A DNA stretch of 64,000 nt, from positions 1 to 64,000 of the forward strand of contig NZ_JACHWH010000017.1 in the NCBI RefSeq assembly GCF_014191255.1, written 5' to 3'. Positions 23,201-51,142 of the stretch are shown here, in pieces (position 1 is the stretch's first letter; each line of letters starts with the position of its first letter). A model generated the notes under the pieces. That model was not told the DNA's origin. It saw only the letters and a program-made list of their open reading frames with translations, and did no database searches. The DNA is from Amycolatopsis bartoniae (GTDB lineage Bacteria; Actinomycetota; Actinomycetes; Mycobacteriales; Pseudonocardiaceae). Made by a program: the position numbers and the translations under genes.

Positions 23201-26200
23201 CGACCTGTTCGAGCGCCAGACGATCGCCTCGCTCGCCGCCGGTGCCGCCGTGGCCCAGGAGAGGGCCGCCGCAGGGCCGGTGTCCGGGGAAGCGCCGCTC
23301 ACGCCGATCCAGCACTGGTTCTTCGCCACGCACACCCGTCCCGAGCGGTTCGACCAGACGCTGTCGGTCCAGCTGGCCGACGACGTGGACGAGGACGCGC
23401 TGCGTGCCGCGCTGGCCACGCTCGTGGAGCACCACGACGCGCTGCGGATGCGGTACGAGCGCAGGGACGGCGAGTGGCGGCAGGAGAACGCGCCCGTCGG
23501 TCCGGTTGTCCTCGATGGACAAGCGGACCTCGCGCACGGTCCGCTCCTGCGAGCACGATTGTCCGAAAAGGATGGACGCAGAACGCTCGAAATGGCGGCG
23601 CACCACCTCGTCGTGGACGGCGTGTCATGGCGGATCCTGCTGGAGGACCTGGAAGTGGCCTACCGGCGGGAGGCACTGCAGCCCCGGACGACGTCCTTCC
23701 TCGACTGGTCCCGCCGCCTGAGCGAATGCGCCGCGGCGGGCAGGTTCGACGACGAGCTGGAGCACTGGCGAGCGGTCACCGGCCACGCCTTGATCCCCGT
23801 GGACGGGAACGGCGCGAACACCGTCGGTGCGACCCGTACGGTCACCGCGCGGCTGAGTCCGGAAGAAACGAACGCGCTCCTGCGTGACGTGCCCGGCGTG
23901 TACCGGACGCAGGTCAACGACGTGCTGCTCACCGCCCTCGGCCGGGTCCTGTCCGACTGGACGGGCCACGAGCGCGTGCTGGTGGACCTCGAAGGCCACG
24001 GGCGCGAGGACCTGTTCGACGGCGTCGACACCTCGCGTACGGTGGGCTGGTTCACCAGTCTCTTCCCGGTGGCGCTGGAAGTTCCGCGCGAGTGGGGCCT
24101 GGCACTGAAGGCGGTCAAGGAGACGCTGCGGGCGGTGCCCCGGCGCGGGGTGGGTTACGGCGCGCTGCGCTACCTCACCGGCACGGCACCCGAGCTGTCC
24201 CCGGCGGTCAGCTTCAACTACCTCGGCCGGTTCGACGCTCCCGCAAGCCGCCTGTACGCGGGGCCGCCGAGCGAGCTGGCGCTGGACGCCGACCCGGCGG
24301 AGACCCGGCCGCACCTGCTCGACGTCGTCGGCCGGATCGAGGACGGCGCGCTGGAGTTCGGCTGGTTCTTCGCCGACGGCGTGCACCACGAGAGCACGGT
24401 CACCGCGCTTGCCGGCGCGATGCTCGACGCGCTGCGCGGCATCCTCCACCACTGCGCCGAACCGGGCGCGGGCGGCCGGACACCCTCGGACTTCCCGCTG
24501 GCGACGCTCACCCAGTCCCAAGTGGACACCATCGTCGGGAACGGGCGGAACGTTGAGGACATCTACCCGCTGACGCCGATGCAGACCGGCATGGTCTTCC
24601 ACGGCCTCGCTGAGCGGGACAGCCGCCTGTACTTCGAGCAGCTGAGCTTCGTGGTCGAAGGCGTCGAGGACATTCGGGCGTTCGCCGAAGCCTGGCAACG
24701 CGTGGTCGACCGGACTCCGGTGCTGCGGACCCGCATCGTGTGGGAGGGCGTGTCCGAGCCGCTCCAGGTCGTCGAACGGCACGTGACGCTTCCGATCAGC
24801 CTCTCCGAGGAACCGGACGACGAAGAAACCTTCCGGCTCGATCGCGCACCCTTGCTGCGGCTCAGGCTGGTCGGCCTGCCGGACTCGTGCTTCCGTGTCG
24901 TGTGGACGTTCCACCACGTCCTCCTCGACGGCTGGAGCGTCTTCCAGGTCCTGTCCGACGTCGCCGCGCTCACGCGGGGTGACGCGGTGCCCGAACGGCG
25001 GCCCTTCCGCGACTACTTGGCCTGGCTGGCGCGGCAGGACGACGGCCTCGCCGAGGCGCACTGGCGGGCGGAGCTGGCGGGACTGTCCGCACCGACCCCG
25101 TTGCCGTATGACCGGGTGCCTGCTCACAGCCACCGCTCCGCCTCCGCCGAGCGCGTCACGACAGAGCTGGACGAGGCGGACTCGCAGCGGCTGTACGAGT
25201 TCGCGAAACGTCACCGCCTGACGGTGAACGCCGTGGTGCAGGGCGCGTGGGCGTTGCTGCTGTCCCGGTACAGCGGAGATCGCGAAGTCTGCTTCGGAGC
25301 GACGGTTTCCGGTCGCCCACCGGAACTGTCCGGAGTGGACGAGATCCCGGGCATCTTCATCAACACCGTCCCGGTGCGGGTGCCGGTCGGCGGCGCGGAG
25401 GTGGCCGGCTGGTTGCGGCAGCTGCAGGCCGGGCAGGTGGGGTCGCGGCGGTTCGGGCACCTGCCGCTGACGCGGCTGCAGGGCTGGAGCGGGGTGCCCG
25501 CCGGAACGAACCTGTTCGACAGCATTGTGGTGTTCGAGAACTACCCGGTCGGCGAGCTCGGCGGCGGCATGCGGGTGCGGGACCTGGAGGCGGCGGAACG
25601 GACGAACTATCCGCTGCACCTCCTGGCGTACCCGGGCCGCACGGTGTCGTTCGTGCTCGGCTACGACCCGGACCTCTTCGACGCGCCGACCGCCGAGCGG
25701 CTCGCCGCGCACTTCGGCGTCCTCCTGCGCGGGCTGACCGAAAACGGGCCGGTGTCGGGCGTGCCGATGCTCACCCCCGCCGAGGAGGACCTCGTCCTGC
25801 GGAAGTGGAACGAGACGAGCACCGAGCTGCCCCGGGCCGCGCTGCCGGACCTGTTCGGCGCCCAGGTCCGCCGCACCCCGGACGCGGTCGCACTGGTCAC
25901 CGACGGCGAGTCGGTCACCTACGCGGAGCTCGACGTCCGCGCCAACCGGCTCGCACACCTGGTGCTGCGGCACGGAATTCGCGCCGAGGAACGAGTCGCG
26001 GTGCTGATGGACCGGTCGATCGATCTCGTCGTCGCGGAGCTGGCGATCGTCAAGGCCGGCGGCGCGTATCTGCCGCTGGATCTGCGGGCGCCGGAATCCC
26101 GGTTGAAGTCCCTGATCGCCGGAGCCGGGGCGCGAATCCTCGTCACCGACCACGCATGGCGAGACGTTGCGCGAACCGTCCACCACGGACTCGTCGTGGA

Positions 26201-29200
26201 GGTGGCCGCAGAGGGACCGGACACCGCCCCGGACGTGCGGGTCGATCCCGACCAGCTGGCCTACGTCACCTACACGTCGGGTTCGACGGGGACACCGAAG
26301 GGCGTGGCGGTGCGGCAGCGGGACGTGGTGGCGCTGGCGTGGGAGCACCGGTTCAGCGCGCACGACCGGATTCTGTTGCATTCGCCGCACTCGTTCGATG
26401 CCAACACCTACGAGATGTGGGTGCCGTTGCTGTCCGGCGGCTGTGTGGTCGTGGCCCCGCCCGGGGAACTGGCCGTCGACACGGTCGCCCGGATGATCGC
26501 CGAATACGGCGTCACGGGAGCGTTCGTCACCTCCGGGTTGTTCCGCCTGGTCTCCCAGGAGGCCCCGGAAGCGTTCACCGGGCTGCGGGAGGTGTGGACG
26601 GGCGGCGACGCGGTGCCCGCCACGGCGTTGCGCCGGGTGCTCGAAGCGTGCCCGGGTATCGCGGTGGCCGACGTGTACGGGCCGACGGAGACGACAACCT
26701 TCGCCACGGTGCGGGTGATGACCGACGAGGTGCCGGAGGTGGTGCCGATCGGGGCGCCGCTGGACAACGTGCGCGCCTACGTCCTCGACGACACCCTGCG
26801 CCTGGTGCCGCCCGGTGTGCCCGGCGAACTGCACCTCGCGGGCGAGGGCCTCGCACGCGGCTACCTGAACAGCCCGGGGCTCACCGCCGACCGGTTCGTC
26901 GCCGACCCCTTCGAGCCGGGGGAGCGCATGTACCGCACGGGCGACGTCGTGCGGTGGAACGCCGAAGGACAGCTGGAGTTCGTCGGCCGGGTGGACGAGC
27001 AGGTCAAGATCCGCGGCTTCCGCGTCGAACTGAGCGAGGTCGAGGCGGCGCTCGGCCAGTACTGCACGCAGGCGGCCGTGGTCGCGCGTGAGGACGACGG
27101 CGTGAAACGGCTCGTCGCCTACGTGGTGGGCGGGGCCGACCCGGCCCAGCTGCGGGAGGCACTGAGCCGGGACCTGCCCGACTATCTGGTGCCCGCGGCC
27201 TTCGTCGCCCTCGACCGGCTGCCGCTCACGGTCAACGGCAAGGTCGACCGGCAGTCCCTGCCCGCGCCCGAGTTCGGCACCCGCGAGTACGTGGCACCGC
27301 GGCCCGGACCGGAGACGGTGCTCGCGGAGATCTGGGCCGAGGTGCTCGGCGTGCCCGAGGTCGGTGCCGAGGACGACTTCTTCGCCCTCGGCGGGGACTC
27401 GATCCTCAGCATCCAGGTCGTCTCCCGCGCCCGGCGGGCGGGACTGGACCTGACACCCGGCGACCTGTTCACCCATCCCACCGTCGCCGAGCTGGCCGCC
27501 GCGACGAGGACCACCGAGCCGGCGCCGGAGCGGGGACCGGTCAGCGGCGAGGTGCCGCTCACCCCGATCCAGCGCTGGTTCTTCGAGACGCAGACCCGGG
27601 AACCGGACCACTTCACGCAGCGGATGCGGGTGCGGCTGCCCGGTCCGGCCGACCCGGCGGCCCTGCGCACCGCGCTGGCCGCCCTCGTCGCACACCACGA
27701 CGCCCTGCGGATGCGGTTCACGCCCACCGCCGACGGGTGGCGGCAGGAGAACGCCGCCGAGGAGCGGGCCGACCTGCTGCGGGCACCGCTGGACCTCACG
27801 AACGGGCCGTTGCTGCACGCCGAACTGTCCACTGAGGACGAGTTGACATTGACCGTGCACCACCTCGTCGTGGACGGCGTGTCGTGGCGGATCCTGCTGG
27901 AGGACTTCGACAAGGCGTACTCCCAGGCGCTGCGCGGAGAACCGGTGGACCTCGGCCCGCGCACCACGTCGTTCCAGGACTGGGCACGCAGGTTGGTCGC
28001 CCACACCGCCGAAGGCGGGTTCGACGACGAGCTGGATCACTGGCGGGCCACCACCGGGCACGTGGGCATCCCCACCGACGGGGACGGGCCGAACATCGTG
28101 GAGTCGCTGCGCTCGGTCACCGTACGGCTGACCCGCGAGGAGACCGCCGCCCTGTTGAGGGAAGTGCCGGACGCCTACCGCACGCAGGTCAACGACGTGC
28201 TGCTGACTGCGCTCGGCCGCGTGCTGCGCGACTGGACGGGCCACGAGCGGGTGCTGGTGGACCTCGAAGGGCACGGGCGCGAGGAGCTGTTCGACGGGGT
28301 CGACCTCTCCCGCACCATCGGCTGGTTCACCAGCGTCTTCCCCGTCTCGCTCGCGGTGCCCGGCGACTGGGGAGACGCGCTCAAGGCGGTCAAGGAACAG
28401 GTGCGCGCGGTGCCCCGGCGCGGCGTCGGCTACAGCGCGCTGCGCTACCTCGCGGGAACCGCACCCGAGATCACGCCGCAGGTCGCCCTGAACTACCTGG
28501 GGCGCTTCGAGTCCGGCGGCCTGGAGTCGGACGACAGCCCGCTCTCGGCCCGCGCGCACCTGCTGGACGTCGTCGGCCGCGTTGAGGACGACGAGCTGGA
28601 ACTGACCTGGTACTACGCCGAAGGCGTGCACCGGGAGGCCACCGTCGCCGCGTTGGCCGAGGCACTGGCCGGTGTGCTCCGGGAGATCATCGAGCACTGC
28701 GCCCGCCCGGAGTCGTGGGGCCGCACCCCGTCGGACTTCCCGCTCGCCCGGCTCGACCAGGACACTGTGGACAGTCTGGCCGACCCGGTGGTGGAGGACA
28801 TCTACCCGCTCACGCCGATGCAGTCCGGCATGGTCTTCCACTCGCTGTCGCAGGGCGAGGAACGCGTGTACTTCCAGCAGGTCGCGTTCACCCTCGACGG
28901 CGTCACCGATCCCGGGGCGCTCGCGGCGGCCTGGCAGCGGGTGGTCGACCGCACGCCGGTGCTGCGCAGCCGGATCGTGTGGGAAGGCGTGCCGGAACCC
29001 GTGCAGGTGGTGCGGCGCGACGTCGTCGTGCCGGTGACCCAGCACGACTGGCGTTCGCTGCCGGAGGACGAGCAGGACGCCGCGTGGCGCGAGGTCCTCG
29101 ACCGCGACCGGGCCGCCGGGCTCGACCTCACGGCCACGCCGTTGCTGCGCCTGGTGTTCGCCCGGCTGTCCGGCACCGAGGTGCGTGTGCTGTGGACGTT

Positions 29201-32200
29201 CCACCACGTGCTGCTCGACGGCTGGAGCGTGTTCGCCGTGCTGTCCGACGTCTTCGCCGCCCACGCCGGGCAGGCGCCACCGCGGCGCAGGCCGTTCCGC
29301 GACTACGCGGCCTGGTTGGCGCGGCAGGACGACCGGCAGGCCGAACGGCACTGGCGGACCGTGCTCGGCGACCTCACCGCCCCCGCGCGGCTGCCGTTCG
29401 ACCGCCCGCCCGCGCAGGCGCACACCAGCCGGTCGGCGGACTGGCTGACCGTGGAGCTGGACGAGCGCGAGACCGCGCGGCTGCGTGACAGCGCGCGTGC
29501 CTCGGGCCTGACGCTCAACACGCTGCTGCAAGGCGCGTGGGCGGTCCTGCTCGCGCGGTCCACCGGAGAGCGGGACATCTGCTTCGGCACCACGGTTTCC
29601 GGGCGTCCGGCGGACCTGCCCGGCGCCGACGACATCGCGGGCATCTTCATCAACACCCTGCCCGTGCGCGTTTCCGTGGACGACTCCCGTTCGCGCGGCG
29701 AGTGGCTGCGGGAGTTGCAGGCCGGGCAGGTGGAGTCGCGGCGGTTCGGGCACCTGCCGCTGACGCGGCTGCAGGGCTGGAGCGGTGTGCCGTCCGGAAC
29801 GAACCTGTTCGACAGCATCGTGGTGTTCGAGAACTATCCGATCAACGACGAAGCCGCCACCGCCCACGGCCTGCGGCTGCGGGCGCTCGACGCGGTCGAG
29901 ACGACGAACTACCCGCTCAGCGTGGTCGCGTCACCGGGGGAGCGGCTGTCGGTCGACGTCGGCTACGACCCGGACCTGTTCGACGGGACCACCGCCCGCC
30001 GGATCGCCAGGCAGCTCACCGACGTGCTGCGGAGCCTCGGCGAGGAGCCCGCCCGGCCGCTCGGGGAGATCGACCTGCTCACCGCCGCCGAGCGGCACCA
30101 GGTGCTCACCGAGTGGAACGACACCGCCTCGCCGGTACCGGACGGCACGCTCGCCGAGCTGTTCGCCGACCAGGTGCGGCGGACTCCGGACGCGCCCGCG
30201 GTGGTCGCCGACGGCGTCCGGCTGAGCTACGCCGAGCTCGACGCCCGCGCCGAGCAGCTGGCGCGGCGGCTGGACCTCGACGCCGAGGACCTGGTCGCGG
30301 TGCTGATGGACCGCTCGCCCGACCTGCTCGTCGCGGAGCTGGCAATCGTCAAGGCCGGCGGGGCGTACCTGCCGCTGGACCTGCGGGCGCCGGAACCCCG
30401 GTTGAAGACCCTGCTGGCCGGAACCCGCGCGCTGATCACCGACCGGAAGTGGGAGCCCGTCGCCCGGCGGGTCCACAGTGGACCGATCCTGCTGGCCGAC
30501 GGTCCTTCCGCGCCCACCCGGCCGTTCCCCGCGGTGCACCGCGACAACCTGGCGTACGTCATGTACACGTCGGGTTCGACGGGGACGCCGAAGGGCGTGG
30601 CGGTGCGGCAACGCGATGTGGTGGCGCTGGCGCACGAGCGCCGGTTCCACGCCCACGACCGAATCCTGCTGCACTCGCCGCATTCGTTCGACGCCAACAC
30701 CTACGAGATGTGGGTGCCGTTGCTGTCCGGCGGCTGCGTGGTCGTGGCCCCGCCCGGCGAACTCGACGTGGAGACCCTCGCGCGGGTGATCGCGGAACAC
30801 CGGGTCACCGCGGCCTTCCTCACCACGGGCCTGTTCCGGCTGGTGTCCCAGGAGAACCCGGCGGCGTTCACCGGCCTGCGAGAGGTCTGGACCGGTGGCG
30901 ACGCCGTGCCCGCGACGGCGTTGCGCCGGGTACTGGAGGCGTGCCCGGGTATCGCGGTGGCCGACGTGTACGGGCCGACGGAGACGACGACCTTCGCGAC
31001 CGTGCGGGTGATGACCGGTGAGGTGCCGGAGGTGGTGCCGATCGGGGCGCCGCTGGACAACATGCGCGCCTACGTCCTCGACACTGCGCTGCGGCTGGTC
31101 CCGCCGGGGGTGCCGGGAGAGCTGCACCTCGCCGGGGAAGGGCTGGCCCGGGGTTACCTGAACAGCCCGGGGCTGACCGCTGACCGGTTCGTCGCCGACC
31201 CCTTCGAGCCGGGGGAGCGCATGTACCGCACGGGCGACCTCGTGCGGTGGAACCCCGAGGGACAGTTGGAGTTCGTCGGCCGCGTCGACGAGCAGGTCAA
31301 GATCCGCGGCTTCCGCATCGAGCCCAGCGAGATCGAGGCAGCACTCGGGCAGTACTGCACGCAGGCGGCCGTGGTCGCGCGTGAGGACGATGGCGTCAAA
31401 CGGCTCGTCGCCTACGTGGTCGGCGGTGCCGAACCGGCGCAGCTGCGGGAAGCGCTGAGCCGGGACCTGCCCGACTATCTGGTGCCCGCCGCGTTTGTGC
31501 CGCTCGACCGGTTTCCGCTCACGGTCAACGGCAAGCTCGACCAGGCCGCGCTACCCGCACCGGACTTCACGCGGGTCACCGGCGAGCTGACCCCGCCGCG
31601 CACCGACGCCGAGCGCACGCTGGCCGCGATCTGGACCGACGTGCTCGGCGTGCCCGAGGTCGGCACCGAGTCCGACTTCTTCGCCCTCGGCGGGGACTCG
31701 ATCGTCAGCATCCAGGTCGTCTCCCGCGCCCGCCAGGCGGGGCTGCACCTGCTGCCGCGGGACCTGTTCCGCCATCCCACGCTCGGCCCGCTCGCCGCGG
31801 CGGCCGAGGGGCCGGCCGGCCCGCTCGCCGAGCAGGGCCCGGTGACCGGACCGGTGCCGCTGACCCCCATCCAGCGCTGGTTCTTCACCGATCCGCCCCG
31901 GCGGTTCGACCAGTCGGTGCTGGTGGAGCTGGCCGAGGACGTCGACGAGGACGCCCTGCGGGCCGCGCTGGCCGCGGTGCTGGCACACCACGACGCCCTG
32001 CGGATGCGCTTCGACGACTCCGGCGGCGAGTGGACCCAGGACAACGCGCCCGTCACGCCGGTGGACGTCCTGGGCAACCGCGACTTCGACCTGCGCACCG
32101 GCCCGCTGCTGGCCGCGACCCTGTCCGGCACGCGGCTGCGCCTGACCGCGCACCACCTCGTCGTCGACGGGGTGTCGTGGCGGATCCTGTTGGAGGACCT

Positions 32201-35200
32201 CGAAACCGCGTACCGGGGCGGCGATCTCGGGCCGAAGACGACGTCGTTCCGGTCGTGGGCGCTGCGGCTCGCCGACCACACCGCGGCCGGCGGGTTCGAC
32301 GACGAGCTGCCGCACTGGCGAGCCGTGCCGCGCCCGGCCCCGCTTCCGCTGGATCGCCAAGGCGACAACACGATCGGCTCGACGGAGGAGGTCACCGTCC
32401 GGCTCGACCCCGGGCGGACGAAGGCACTGCTGCAGGACGTGCCGGAGGTCTACCGGACGCAGGTCAACGACGTGCTGCTCGCCGCGCTCGGCCGGGTGCT
32501 CGGCGACTGGACGGGCCACGAGCAGGTGGTGGTCGACCTCGAAGGCCACGGGCGCGAGGACCTGTTCGACGACGTGGACACCTCCCGCACGGTGGGCTGG
32601 TTCACCAGCGTGTTCCCGGTGGCGCTGGAGGTGCCGCGGGAGTGGGGCGCCGCGCTGAAGTCCGTCAAGGAACGGCTGCGCGCCATCCCGCGGCGCGGCG
32701 TGGGCTACGGCGCCCTGCGCTACCTCGCCGGCTCGGTGCCCGGCCTCGACTCGCCGGTGAGCTTCAACTACCTGGGCCGCTTCGACTGGCAGCTCGGCGG
32801 GCTCTACCGGGCCAACCACGGCCTCGATGCCGATGTGGACCCGGCCGCGGCCCGGCCGCACGTCCTCGACGTCGTCGCCAGGGTCGAGCAGGAGGCGCTG
32901 GAGATCTCCTGGTCGTACTCGGCGAACCTGCACGATCGGTCCACTGTGGAGCGTCTCGCCGTGGCGTTCCTCGACGCGCTCGGCGAGATCCTGCACCACT
33001 GCGCCGAGCCGGGCGCGGGCGGCCGGACGCCGTCGGACTTCCCGCTCGTGCGCCTGGACCAGTCGCAAGTGGACCGGTTGGCGGGCGACGGCCGCGGCGT
33101 GGAGGACCTCTACCCGCTCACGCCCATGCAGGGCGGGATGGTGTTCCACGGTCTGTCCCAGGCCGACCGGGGCCTGTACTTCGAGCAGGCCACGTTCGTG
33201 CTCGACGGCGTCACCGATCCGGCGGAGCTGGGCCGCGCGTGGCAGCGGGTGCTCGACCGGACCCCGGTCCTGCGCACCGCCTTCGTGTGGGACGGCGTGC
33301 CGGAACCGGTGCAGGTCGTGCACCGCGACGTCGCCCTGCCGGTCCGCCACCTCGACTGGACCGGCCTCGGCGACGCCGAGCGGGCCGCGCACCTGCGGCA
33401 GCTGCTGGCCGAGGACCGGGCGCGGGGCCTGGACCTCACCGTCGCGCCGCTGATGCGCGTCGCACTGGCCCGGCTCTCGGCGACCGAGGTCCAGGTGCTG
33501 TGGACCTTCCACCACGTGCTGCTCGACGGCTGGAGCGTGTTCGGGGTCCTGGCCGACCTGTGCGCCGCGCAGGCCGGCGGCCCGCTGCCCGAGCGCCGCC
33601 CCTTCCGCGACTACCTGGCCTGGCTCGACGGGCGCGACGAAGCCGAGGCCGAACGGTTCTGGCGGCGCACCCTCGACGGGTTCGCCGACCCGGTCCCGCT
33701 GCCGTACGACCGGGCGCCGGCGGAGAACCACACGACGTGCTCCGCGACTTGGCTGCCGTGCTCGCTCGGCGAGGAGGAGACCGCCCGGCTGGAGGAGTTC
33801 GCCCGGCGGCACGGGCTCACGCTCAACGTCGTGCTCCAGGGCGCGTGGGCGCTGCTGCTGTCGGTCTACAGTGGACGCCGCGATGTGGTGTTCGGCGCGA
33901 CCGTCTCGGGCAGGCCCGCCGAACTGCCCGGAGTCGACGAGATCCTCGGCATCTTCATCAACACCCTGCCGGTGCGGGTGCGCCTCGACCGGACCGCGCG
34001 CGTCGCCCGCTGGCTCAAGACCCTGCAGGAAGCGCAGGCCGAGGCACGCGGGTTCGACTTCGTCCCGCTCGCGCGGCTGCAGACGTGGACGGACGTCCCG
34101 GGCGGGGTGAACCTGTTCGACAGCCTGGTGGTGTTCGAGAACTACCCGATCCGCGACGAGGCGGCGGCCGGGCACGGGCTGCGGATCCGCGACCTCGCGG
34201 CGGCCGAGACCACCAACTTCCCGGTCACCGTCGTCGCCTCGCCGGGCCGCCGCCTGTCGGTCGAGGTCGGCTACGACCCGGAGCTGTTCGAGCCCGCCAC
34301 GGTCGAAGCGCTGGCCGCGCGCCTGCTTCGCCTGCTGGCCGAGCTGTCCGCGGACGGCGAACGGCCGCTGGGCGAGGTGCCGCTGCTCAGCGACACCGAA
34401 CGGCGGCAGCTACGGGACTGGCAGACCACCGCCCCCGAACCGGCGGCGCGGTCGCTGCCCGGGCTGTTCGCCGAACGGGTCCGGGCGCAGCCGGACGCGG
34501 TCGCGGTGGTGGCCGGGCACGAGCGGGTGAGCTACGCCGAGCTAAACCGGCGGGCGAACCGCCTGGCCGCCCGGCTGCTGGCGCTCGGGCTGCGGCCGGA
34601 GGACCGGGTCGGCCTCGCGCTCGAACGCTCCGCCGCCGTGGTGGTGGCCGAGCTGGCCGTCGCGAAGGCCGGCGGGGTCTCCGTGCCGCTGGACACCCGG
34701 GCGCCGGTGGGCCGGCTGCGCCTGCTCCTGGCGGGCGTCCCGTTCGCGATCACCGACGAGACCTGGCTGAGCACGCTCGAACAAATCCACAGTGGACGGA
34801 TACTCACCGAGTCCCGGGTGCGGGGCGAACCGCCACGCGACCCCGGGGTGCGGGTGGACCCCGACCAGCTGGCCTACGTCATGTACACGTCGGGCTCCAC
34901 GGGCGTGCCGAAGGGCGTGGCGGTCCGGCACCGCGACGTCGCCGCGCTCGCGGCCGACAGCCGGTTCGCCGGCGGCGCGCACGAACGGGTGCTGCTGCAC
35001 TCGCCGCTCGCGTTCGACGCCACCACCTACGAGGTCTGGGTTCCGCTGCTGGGCGGCGGCCGGGTGGTCGTCGCGCCGCCGGGAGACGTGGACGCCGCGC
35101 TCGTGCGCCAGGCCGTCACCGGCGAGGGCGTGACCGCGCTCTGGCTCACCGCCGGCCTGTTCCGGGTGCTCGCCCAGGAGTCGCCGGACTGCTTCGCGGG

Positions 35201-36221
35201 TCTGCGTGAGCTGTGGACCGGCGGTGACGTGGTGCCCGCCGACGCCGTGCGGCGCGTGCTGCGCAGCTGTCCCGGGCTGCGGGTCGTGGACGGCTACGGC
35301 CCGACCGAGACGACCACCTTCGCCACGTCGCGGCCGATGGCGGATCCGGACGCCGTGCCCGCCGTGGTGCCGATCGGCCGCCCGCTCGACGGCGTCCGCG
35401 TCCAGGTGCTCGGCCCGGACCTGGCCCCGGTGCCGCCCGGCGTGGCCGGGGAGCTGTGCCTCGCCGGCGCCGGGCTCGCCCGCGGCTACTCCGGCGCGCC
35501 CGGGCTGACCGCGGAACGGTTCGTCGCCGATCCCTGCCGGCCAGGGGAACGCCTGTACCGCACCGGCGACCTCGCGGCGTGGACGGCCGACGGCGAGGTG
35601 CGGTTCCTCGGCCGCCTCGACGAGCAGGTCAAGCTGCGTGGTTTCCGGATCGAACCGGGCGAGGTCGAGGCGGCGCTGGCCGCGCACCCGCGGGTGGCGC
35701 AGGCGGCCGTCGTGGTCCGCGAGGACCAGCCCGGCGCGAAACTGCTCGCCGCCTACCTGGTGGCGGACGGGCAGGCACCCGGCGCGGACGAGCTGAAAGC
35801 GTTCCTCAGCCGTACCCTGCCGGACTACCTCGTGCCGTCCGCGTACGTGGTGCTCGACCGGTTGCCCTTGAGCGGCAATGGAAAGCTCGACCGGCAGGCG
35901 TTGCCCGCGCCCGGCCTCACCGCCGCGCGCCCGGCCTACGCCGAGCCGCGGACCGACACCGAGCGCACCGTCGCGCGCATCTGGGCCGACGTGCTCGGAG
36001 TCGCGCGGGTTGGTGTCGACGACGACTTCTTCGACCTGGGCGGCGACTCCCTCCGCGGCGTCCAGATCGCGTCCCAGGCGAGCGCGGTGTTCGACATCCG
36101 GCTCACCCCGCGGGACGTGCTGACCGCCCGGACCGTGGCCACCTTCGCCGAAACCGTCGAGGAGACGATCCTGCGTGATCTCGAGCTCCTCGCCGCCGGT
36201 GACCCGAACGCAGAACTGTGA
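18453..36221 (+). CDS. Nonribosomal peptide synthetase, modules 1-5 (A-T, CATE, CATE, CATE, CAT)
   Basis: A 5922-residue NRPS starting directly with an adenylation domain. Landmarks (A core Asp / T serine / C or E HH): A1 204, T1 543; C2 724, A2 1223, T2 1563, E2 1717; C3 2154, A3 2649, T3 2983, E3 3136; C4 3584, A4 4080, T4 4416, E4 4567; C5 5020, A5 5522, T5 5866. C2 reads HHIVTDG (LCL type), while C3, C4 and C5, each after an E domain, read HHVLLDGWS (DCL type), so stereochemistry and domain types agree. Codes give Val, D-Val, D-Ile-like, D-Ile-like, Val. GAAAGG precedes the ATG at 18453. The open frame runs back to 16965, but that part overlaps the cyclase gene in another frame and has no NRPS sequence. 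The stop overlaps the first possible start of the second NRPS. The acidic C-terminal tail may dock with it. Confidence 0.95.
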   Translation: MTLQDTDRRPRPAAGESPSLADLFTRQAARTPHAVAVTGDTTALTYRELDLRANRLAHRLLRLGVRPEDRVGLLLARSAELVVAELAIVKAGGGYVPLDDRAPAGRLRHLLAEAGVRVLVSDRDLAVPDVTRLTAGDPVDEPSTTPAVPIFGDQLAYVMYTSGSTGAPKGVAVRHRDVAALATDPRFAGPAHRRVLLHSATAFDASTYELWVPLLRGGTVVVAPPGELGVAELREVIRNHHVTALWLTAGLFRVVAQEAPGCFRGAAEVWTGGDVVPPAAVRRVLEYCPGLAVVDGYGPTETTTFASTHRVESLADVPDPLPIGRELAGMWAHVLDAALDPVPDGEPGELHLAGAGLSRGYWGRPGLTADRFVADPAGPAGERMYRTGDVVRRNAAGELEFLGRLDDQVKIRGFRVEPGEVEAVLRRHPRVSDAVVVTREDQPGVKRLVAYAVTALSPAELRDLATAALPGYLVPSAFVVVNRFPLNANGKVDRHALPRPPEEHEHVEPRTETERRIAEIWAGVLGVERVGAEDDFFRLGGDSILGVQALFRLRKAFGADLSPRTVFDAPTPAKLARVIDGEPEAPPAAPIPRASETTVPLSPAQQRLWFLDELSGRAAAEYNTGVGLRLSGPLDLDRLAGALGELQARHDSLRTVFDVVDGQAVQRTTGTPPILLRSVSGVDDLDDEIARELARPFELRRGPLTRATVFQVDTEEHLLVVCQHHIVTDGRSVAVLTGELMALYAGEDLPALPLRYTDFAVWHREHTGDAELRPHLEYWRQKLGGLEPLALPTDRPRPPRRTTAGAVHRHRLPEPLPGRLTELGHRHGATLFMTLTAAVGVLLARHAGQDDIALGTAVSGRDRAELADLTGFFVNTVVLRSRIPDEQPFAGFLDGFRETVLEAFAHAAAPFDRVVDAVRPPRDPSRTPLVQAVVVLQNPLVRPREAAGLRVSEQDLPRPSARFDLVVEFWPREGTFEVAVEYNTDLFDVTTVERLTRQLEVLLTGIADDPATSLGDLPLLTAEDRRFVLQESASSIRPNATVPARFAEQAARTPDATAVRCGDTTLTYRELRARAAGLAARLLALGVRPEDRVGILMDRSPDLVVAVLAVLWAGAAYLPLDLRAPAGRMRRLLTGSTLLLTDARWQTVAEDVHPNAVVVTDFAAEAPPVRLDPENLAYVEYTSGSTGEPKGVAVQHSDVVALASDSRFEGHRRVLLHSPLAFDASTYELWVPLLNGGEVVVAPPGDLDPDRLRELITRHGVTSLWLTAGLFRLVAQEAPECLAGVREVWTGGDVVPAAAVRRVLDRCPGLVVVDGYGPTETTTFATCHRMAAEVPENVPIGTPLDGMRAFVLDARLRPVPPGAVGELYLAGAGLARGYWDRPGATAERFLANPFGEGRMYRTGDLVRWRSGGTLEFAGRADDQVKIRGFRVEPAEVEAALTAHPAVAEAVVLARTDSGHKRLVAYVVAEPGAVADPAALRASLAGVLPDYLVPAAVIVLPSLPLSANGKVDRHALPQPRFDAPARRTAPRTDAERVLAGIWADVLGLPGVGAEDNFFELGGDSILSIQVAARARRAGLDLSTGDLFERQTIASLAAGAAVAQERAAAGPVSGEAPLTPIQHWFFATHTRPERFDQTLSVQLADDVDEDALRAALATLVEHHDALRMRYERRDGEWRQENAPVGPVVLDGQADLAHGPLLRARLSEKDGRRTLEMAAHHLVVDGVSWRILLEDLEVAYRREALQPRTTSFLDWSRRLSECAAAGRFDDELEHWRAVTGHALIPVDGNGANTVGATRTVTARLSPEETNALLRDVPGVYRTQVNDVLLTALGRVLSDWTGHERVLVDLEGHGREDLFDGVDTSRTVGWFTSLFPVALEVPREWGLALKAVKETLRAVPRRGVGYGALRYLTGTAPELSPAVSFNYLGRFDAPASRLYAGPPSELALDADPAETRPHLLDVVGRIEDGALEFGWFFADGVHHESTVTALAGAMLDALRGILHHCAEPGAGGRTPSDFPLATLTQSQVDTIVGNGRNVEDIYPLTPMQTGMVFHGLAERDSRLYFEQLSFVVEGVEDIRAFAEAWQRVVDRTPVLRTRIVWEGVSEPLQVVERHVTLPISLSEEPDDEETFRLDRAPLLRLRLVGLPDSCFRVVWTFHHVLLDGWSVFQVLSDVAALTRGDAVPERRPFRDYLAWLARQDDGLAEAHWRAELAGLSAPTPLPYDRVPAHSHRSASAERVTTELDEADSQRLYEFAKRHRLTVNAVVQGAWALLLSRYSGDREVCFGATVSGRPPELSGVDEIPGIFINTVPVRVPVGGAEVAGWLRQLQAGQVGSRRFGHLPLTRLQGWSGVPAGTNLFDSIVVFENYPVGELGGGMRVRDLEAAERTNYPLHLLAYPGRTVSFVLGYDPDLFDAPTAERLAAHFGVLLRGLTENGPVSGVPMLTPAEEDLVLRKWNETSTELPRAALPDLFGAQVRRTPDAVALVTDGESVTYAELDVRANRLAHLVLRHGIRAEERVAVLMDRSIDLVVAELAIVKAGGAYLPLDLRAPESRLKSLIAGAGARILVTDHAWRDVARTVHHGLVVEVAAEGPDTAPDVRVDPDQLAYVTYTSGSTGTPKGVAVRQRDVVALAWEHRFSAHDRILLHSPHSFDANTYEMWVPLLSGGCVVVAPPGELAVDTVARMIAEYGVTGAFVTSGLFRLVSQEAPEAFTGLREVWTGGDAVPATALRRVLEACPGIAVADVYGPTETTTFATVRVMTDEVPEVVPIGAPLDNVRAYVLDDTLRLVPPGVPGELHLAGEGLARGYLNSPGLTADRFVADPFEPGERMYRTGDVVRWNAEGQLEFVGRVDEQVKIRGFRVELSEVEAALGQYCTQAAVVAREDDGVKRLVAYVVGGADPAQLREALSRDLPDYLVPAAFVALDRLPLTVNGKVDRQSLPAPEFGTREYVAPRPGPETVLAEIWAEVLGVPEVGAEDDFFALGGDSILSIQVVSRARRAGLDLTPGDLFTHPTVAELAAATRTTEPAPERGPVSGEVPLTPIQRWFFETQTREPDHFTQRMRVRLPGPADPAALRTALAALVAHHDALRMRFTPTADGWRQENAAEERADLLRAPLDLTNGPLLHAELSTEDELTLTVHHLVVDGVSWRILLEDFDKAYSQALRGEPVDLGPRTTSFQDWARRLVAHTAEGGFDDELDHWRATTGHVGIPTDGDGPNIVESLRSVTVRLTREETAALLREVPDAYRTQVNDVLLTALGRVLRDWTGHERVLVDLEGHGREELFDGVDLSRTIGWFTSVFPVSLAVPGDWGDALKAVKEQVRAVPRRGVGYSALRYLAGTAPEITPQVALNYLGRFESGGLESDDSPLSARAHLLDVVGRVEDDELELTWYYAEGVHREATVAALAEALAGVLREIIEHCARPESWGRTPSDFPLARLDQDTVDSLADPVVEDIYPLTPMQSGMVFHSLSQGEERVYFQQVAFTLDGVTDPGALAAAWQRVVDRTPVLRSRIVWEGVPEPVQVVRRDVVVPVTQHDWRSLPEDEQDAAWREVLDRDRAAGLDLTATPLLRLVFARLSGTEVRVLWTFHHVLLDGWSVFAVLSDVFAAHAGQAPPRRRPFRDYAAWLARQDDRQAERHWRTVLGDLTAPARLPFDRPPAQAHTSRSADWLTVELDERETARLRDSARASGLTLNTLLQGAWAVLLARSTGERDICFGTTVSGRPADLPGADDIAGIFINTLPVRVSVDDSRSRGEWLRELQAGQVESRRFGHLPLTRLQGWSGVPSGTNLFDSIVVFENYPINDEAATAHGLRLRALDAVETTNYPLSVVASPGERLSVDVGYDPDLFDGTTARRIARQLTDVLRSLGEEPARPLGEIDLLTAAERHQVLTEWNDTASPVPDGTLAELFADQVRRTPDAPAVVADGVRLSYAELDARAEQLARRLDLDAEDLVAVLMDRSPDLLVAELAIVKAGGAYLPLDLRAPEPRLKTLLAGTRALITDRKWEPVARRVHSGPILLADGPSAPTRPFPAVHRDNLAYVMYTSGSTGTPKGVAVRQRDVVALAHERRFHAHDRILLHSPHSFDANTYEMWVPLLSGGCVVVAPPGELDVETLARVIAEHRVTAAFLTTGLFRLVSQENPAAFTGLREVWTGGDAVPATALRRVLEACPGIAVADVYGPTETTTFATVRVMTGEVPEVVPIGAPLDNMRAYVLDTALRLVPPGVPGELHLAGEGLARGYLNSPGLTADRFVADPFEPGERMYRTGDLVRWNPEGQLEFVGRVDEQVKIRGFRIEPSEIEAALGQYCTQAAVVAREDDGVKRLVAYVVGGAEPAQLREALSRDLPDYLVPAAFVPLDRFPLTVNGKLDQAALPAPDFTRVTGELTPPRTDAERTLAAIWTDVLGVPEVGTESDFFALGGDSIVSIQVVSRARQAGLHLLPRDLFRHPTLGPLAAAAEGPAGPLAEQGPVTGPVPLTPIQRWFFTDPPRRFDQSVLVELAEDVDEDALRAALAAVLAHHDALRMRFDDSGGEWTQDNAPVTPVDVLGNRDFDLRTGPLLAATLSGTRLRLTAHHLVVDGVSWRILLEDLETAYRGGDLGPKTTSFRSWALRLADHTAAGGFDDELPHWRAVPRPAPLPLDRQGDNTIGSTEEVTVRLDPGRTKALLQDVPEVYRTQVNDVLLAALGRVLGDWTGHEQVVVDLEGHGREDLFDDVDTSRTVGWFTSVFPVALEVPREWGAALKSVKERLRAIPRRGVGYGALRYLAGSVPGLDSPVSFNYLGRFDWQLGGLYRANHGLDADVDPAAARPHVLDVVARVEQEALEISWSYSANLHDRSTVERLAVAFLDALGEILHHCAEPGAGGRTPSDFPLVRLDQSQVDRLAGDGRGVEDLYPLTPMQGGMVFHGLSQADRGLYFEQATFVLDGVTDPAELGRAWQRVLDRTPVLRTAFVWDGVPEPVQVVHRDVALPVRHLDWTGLGDAERAAHLRQLLAEDRARGLDLTVAPLMRVALARLSATEVQVLWTFHHVLLDGWSVFGVLADLCAAQAGGPLPERRPFRDYLAWLDGRDEAEAERFWRRTLDGFADPVPLPYDRAPAENHTTCSATWLPCSLGEEETARLEEFARRHGLTLNVVLQGAWALLLSVYSGRRDVVFGATVSGRPAELPGVDEILGIFINTLPVRVRLDRTARVARWLKTLQEAQAEARGFDFVPLARLQTWTDVPGGVNLFDSLVVFENYPIRDEAAAGHGLRIRDLAAAETTNFPVTVVASPGRRLSVEVGYDPELFEPATVEALAARLLRLLAELSADGERPLGEVPLLSDTERRQLRDWQTTAPEPAARSLPGLFAERVRAQPDAVAVVAGHERVSYAELNRRANRLAARLLALGLRPEDRVGLALERSAAVVVAELAVAKAGGVSVPLDTRAPVGRLRLLLAGVPFAITDETWLSTLEQIHSGRILTESRVRGEPPRDPGVRVDPDQLAYVMYTSGSTGVPKGVAVRHRDVAALAADSRFAGGAHERVLLHSPLAFDATTYEVWVPLLGGGRVVVAPPGDVDAALVRQAVTGEGVTALWLTAGLFRVLAQESPDCFAGLRELWTGGDVVPADAVRRVLRSCPGLRVVDGYGPTETTTFATSRPMADPDAVPAVVPIGRPLDGVRVQVLGPDLAPVPPGVAGELCLAGAGLARGYSGAPGLTAERFVADPCRPGERLYRTGDLAAWTADGEVRFLGRLDEQVKLRGFRIEPGEVEAALAAHPRVAQAAVVVREDQPGAKLLAAYLVADGQAPGADELKAFLSRTLPDYLVPSAYVVLDRLPLSGNGKLDRQALPAPGLTAARPAYAEPRTDTERTVARIWADVLGVARVGVDDDFFDLGGDSLRGVQIASQASAVFDIRLTPRDVLTARTVATFAETVEETILRDLELLAAGDPNAEL
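20239..24549 (+). other. NRPS module 2: C2-A2(Val)-T2-E2
   Basis: C2 is LCL-type. The A2 code is again DAYWWGGTFK (Val). T2 is [12 protein letters not shown]2 has an intact [10 protein letters not shown] at residues 1717 onward. Predicted residue: D-Val. Confidence 0.85.
24550..28790 (+). other. NRPS module 3: C3-A3(Ile-like)-T3-E3
   Basis: C3 is DCL-type (HHVLLDGWS). The A3 code is DAYFWGVTFK, of the large branched aliphatic group and closest to Ile codes such as DAFFLGVTFK. E3 is intact ([10 protein letters not shown]). Predicted residue: D-allo-Ile if L-Ile is loaded; Val cannot be excluded. Confidence 0.75.
28791..33098 (+). other. NRPS module 4: C4-A4(Ile-like)-T4-E4
   Basis: Close relative of module 3 with the identical code DAYFWGVTFK, a DCL-type C domain and an intact E4. 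Predicted residue: D-allo-Ile. Patches of near-identical DNA are shared with module 3 at an offset of about 4293 bases. Confidence 0.75.
33099..36221 (+). other. NRPS module 5: C5-A5(Val)-T5
   Basis: C5 is DCL-type (HHVLLDGWS). The A5 code is DAYWWGGTFK (Val). T5 is [11 protein letters not shown], without an E domain. Predicted residue: L-Val. The C-terminal tail after T5 is short and acidic ([16 protein letters not shown]), a possible docking helix. Confidence 0.85.
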
Positions 36222-36232
36222 GGACCTCCGTC

Positions 36233-51138
<14,906 letters not shown>

Positions 51139-51142
<4 letters not shown>

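Larger units (their letters stand above)
24550..33098 (+). repeat. Modules 3 and 4: tandem internal duplication (~4.29 kb period)
   Basis: Equivalent landmarks in modules 3 and 4 lie 4290-4299 bases apart: C-domain HH 24912/29202, A-core Asp 26397/30690, T serine 27399/31698, E-domain HH 27858/32151. Long DNA patches match nearly base for base, for example near 25442/29735 and near 26890/31190, between more diverged stretches. This suggests duplication followed by patchy gene conversion. Confidence 0.75.

Noticed and set aside
24550-33098. Regularly recurring DNA blocks as a CRISPR or mobile repeat
   Set aside because: The period equals one NRPS module and the repeats encode the conserved A, C and E domain cores; no short direct repeats with unique spacers were seen.
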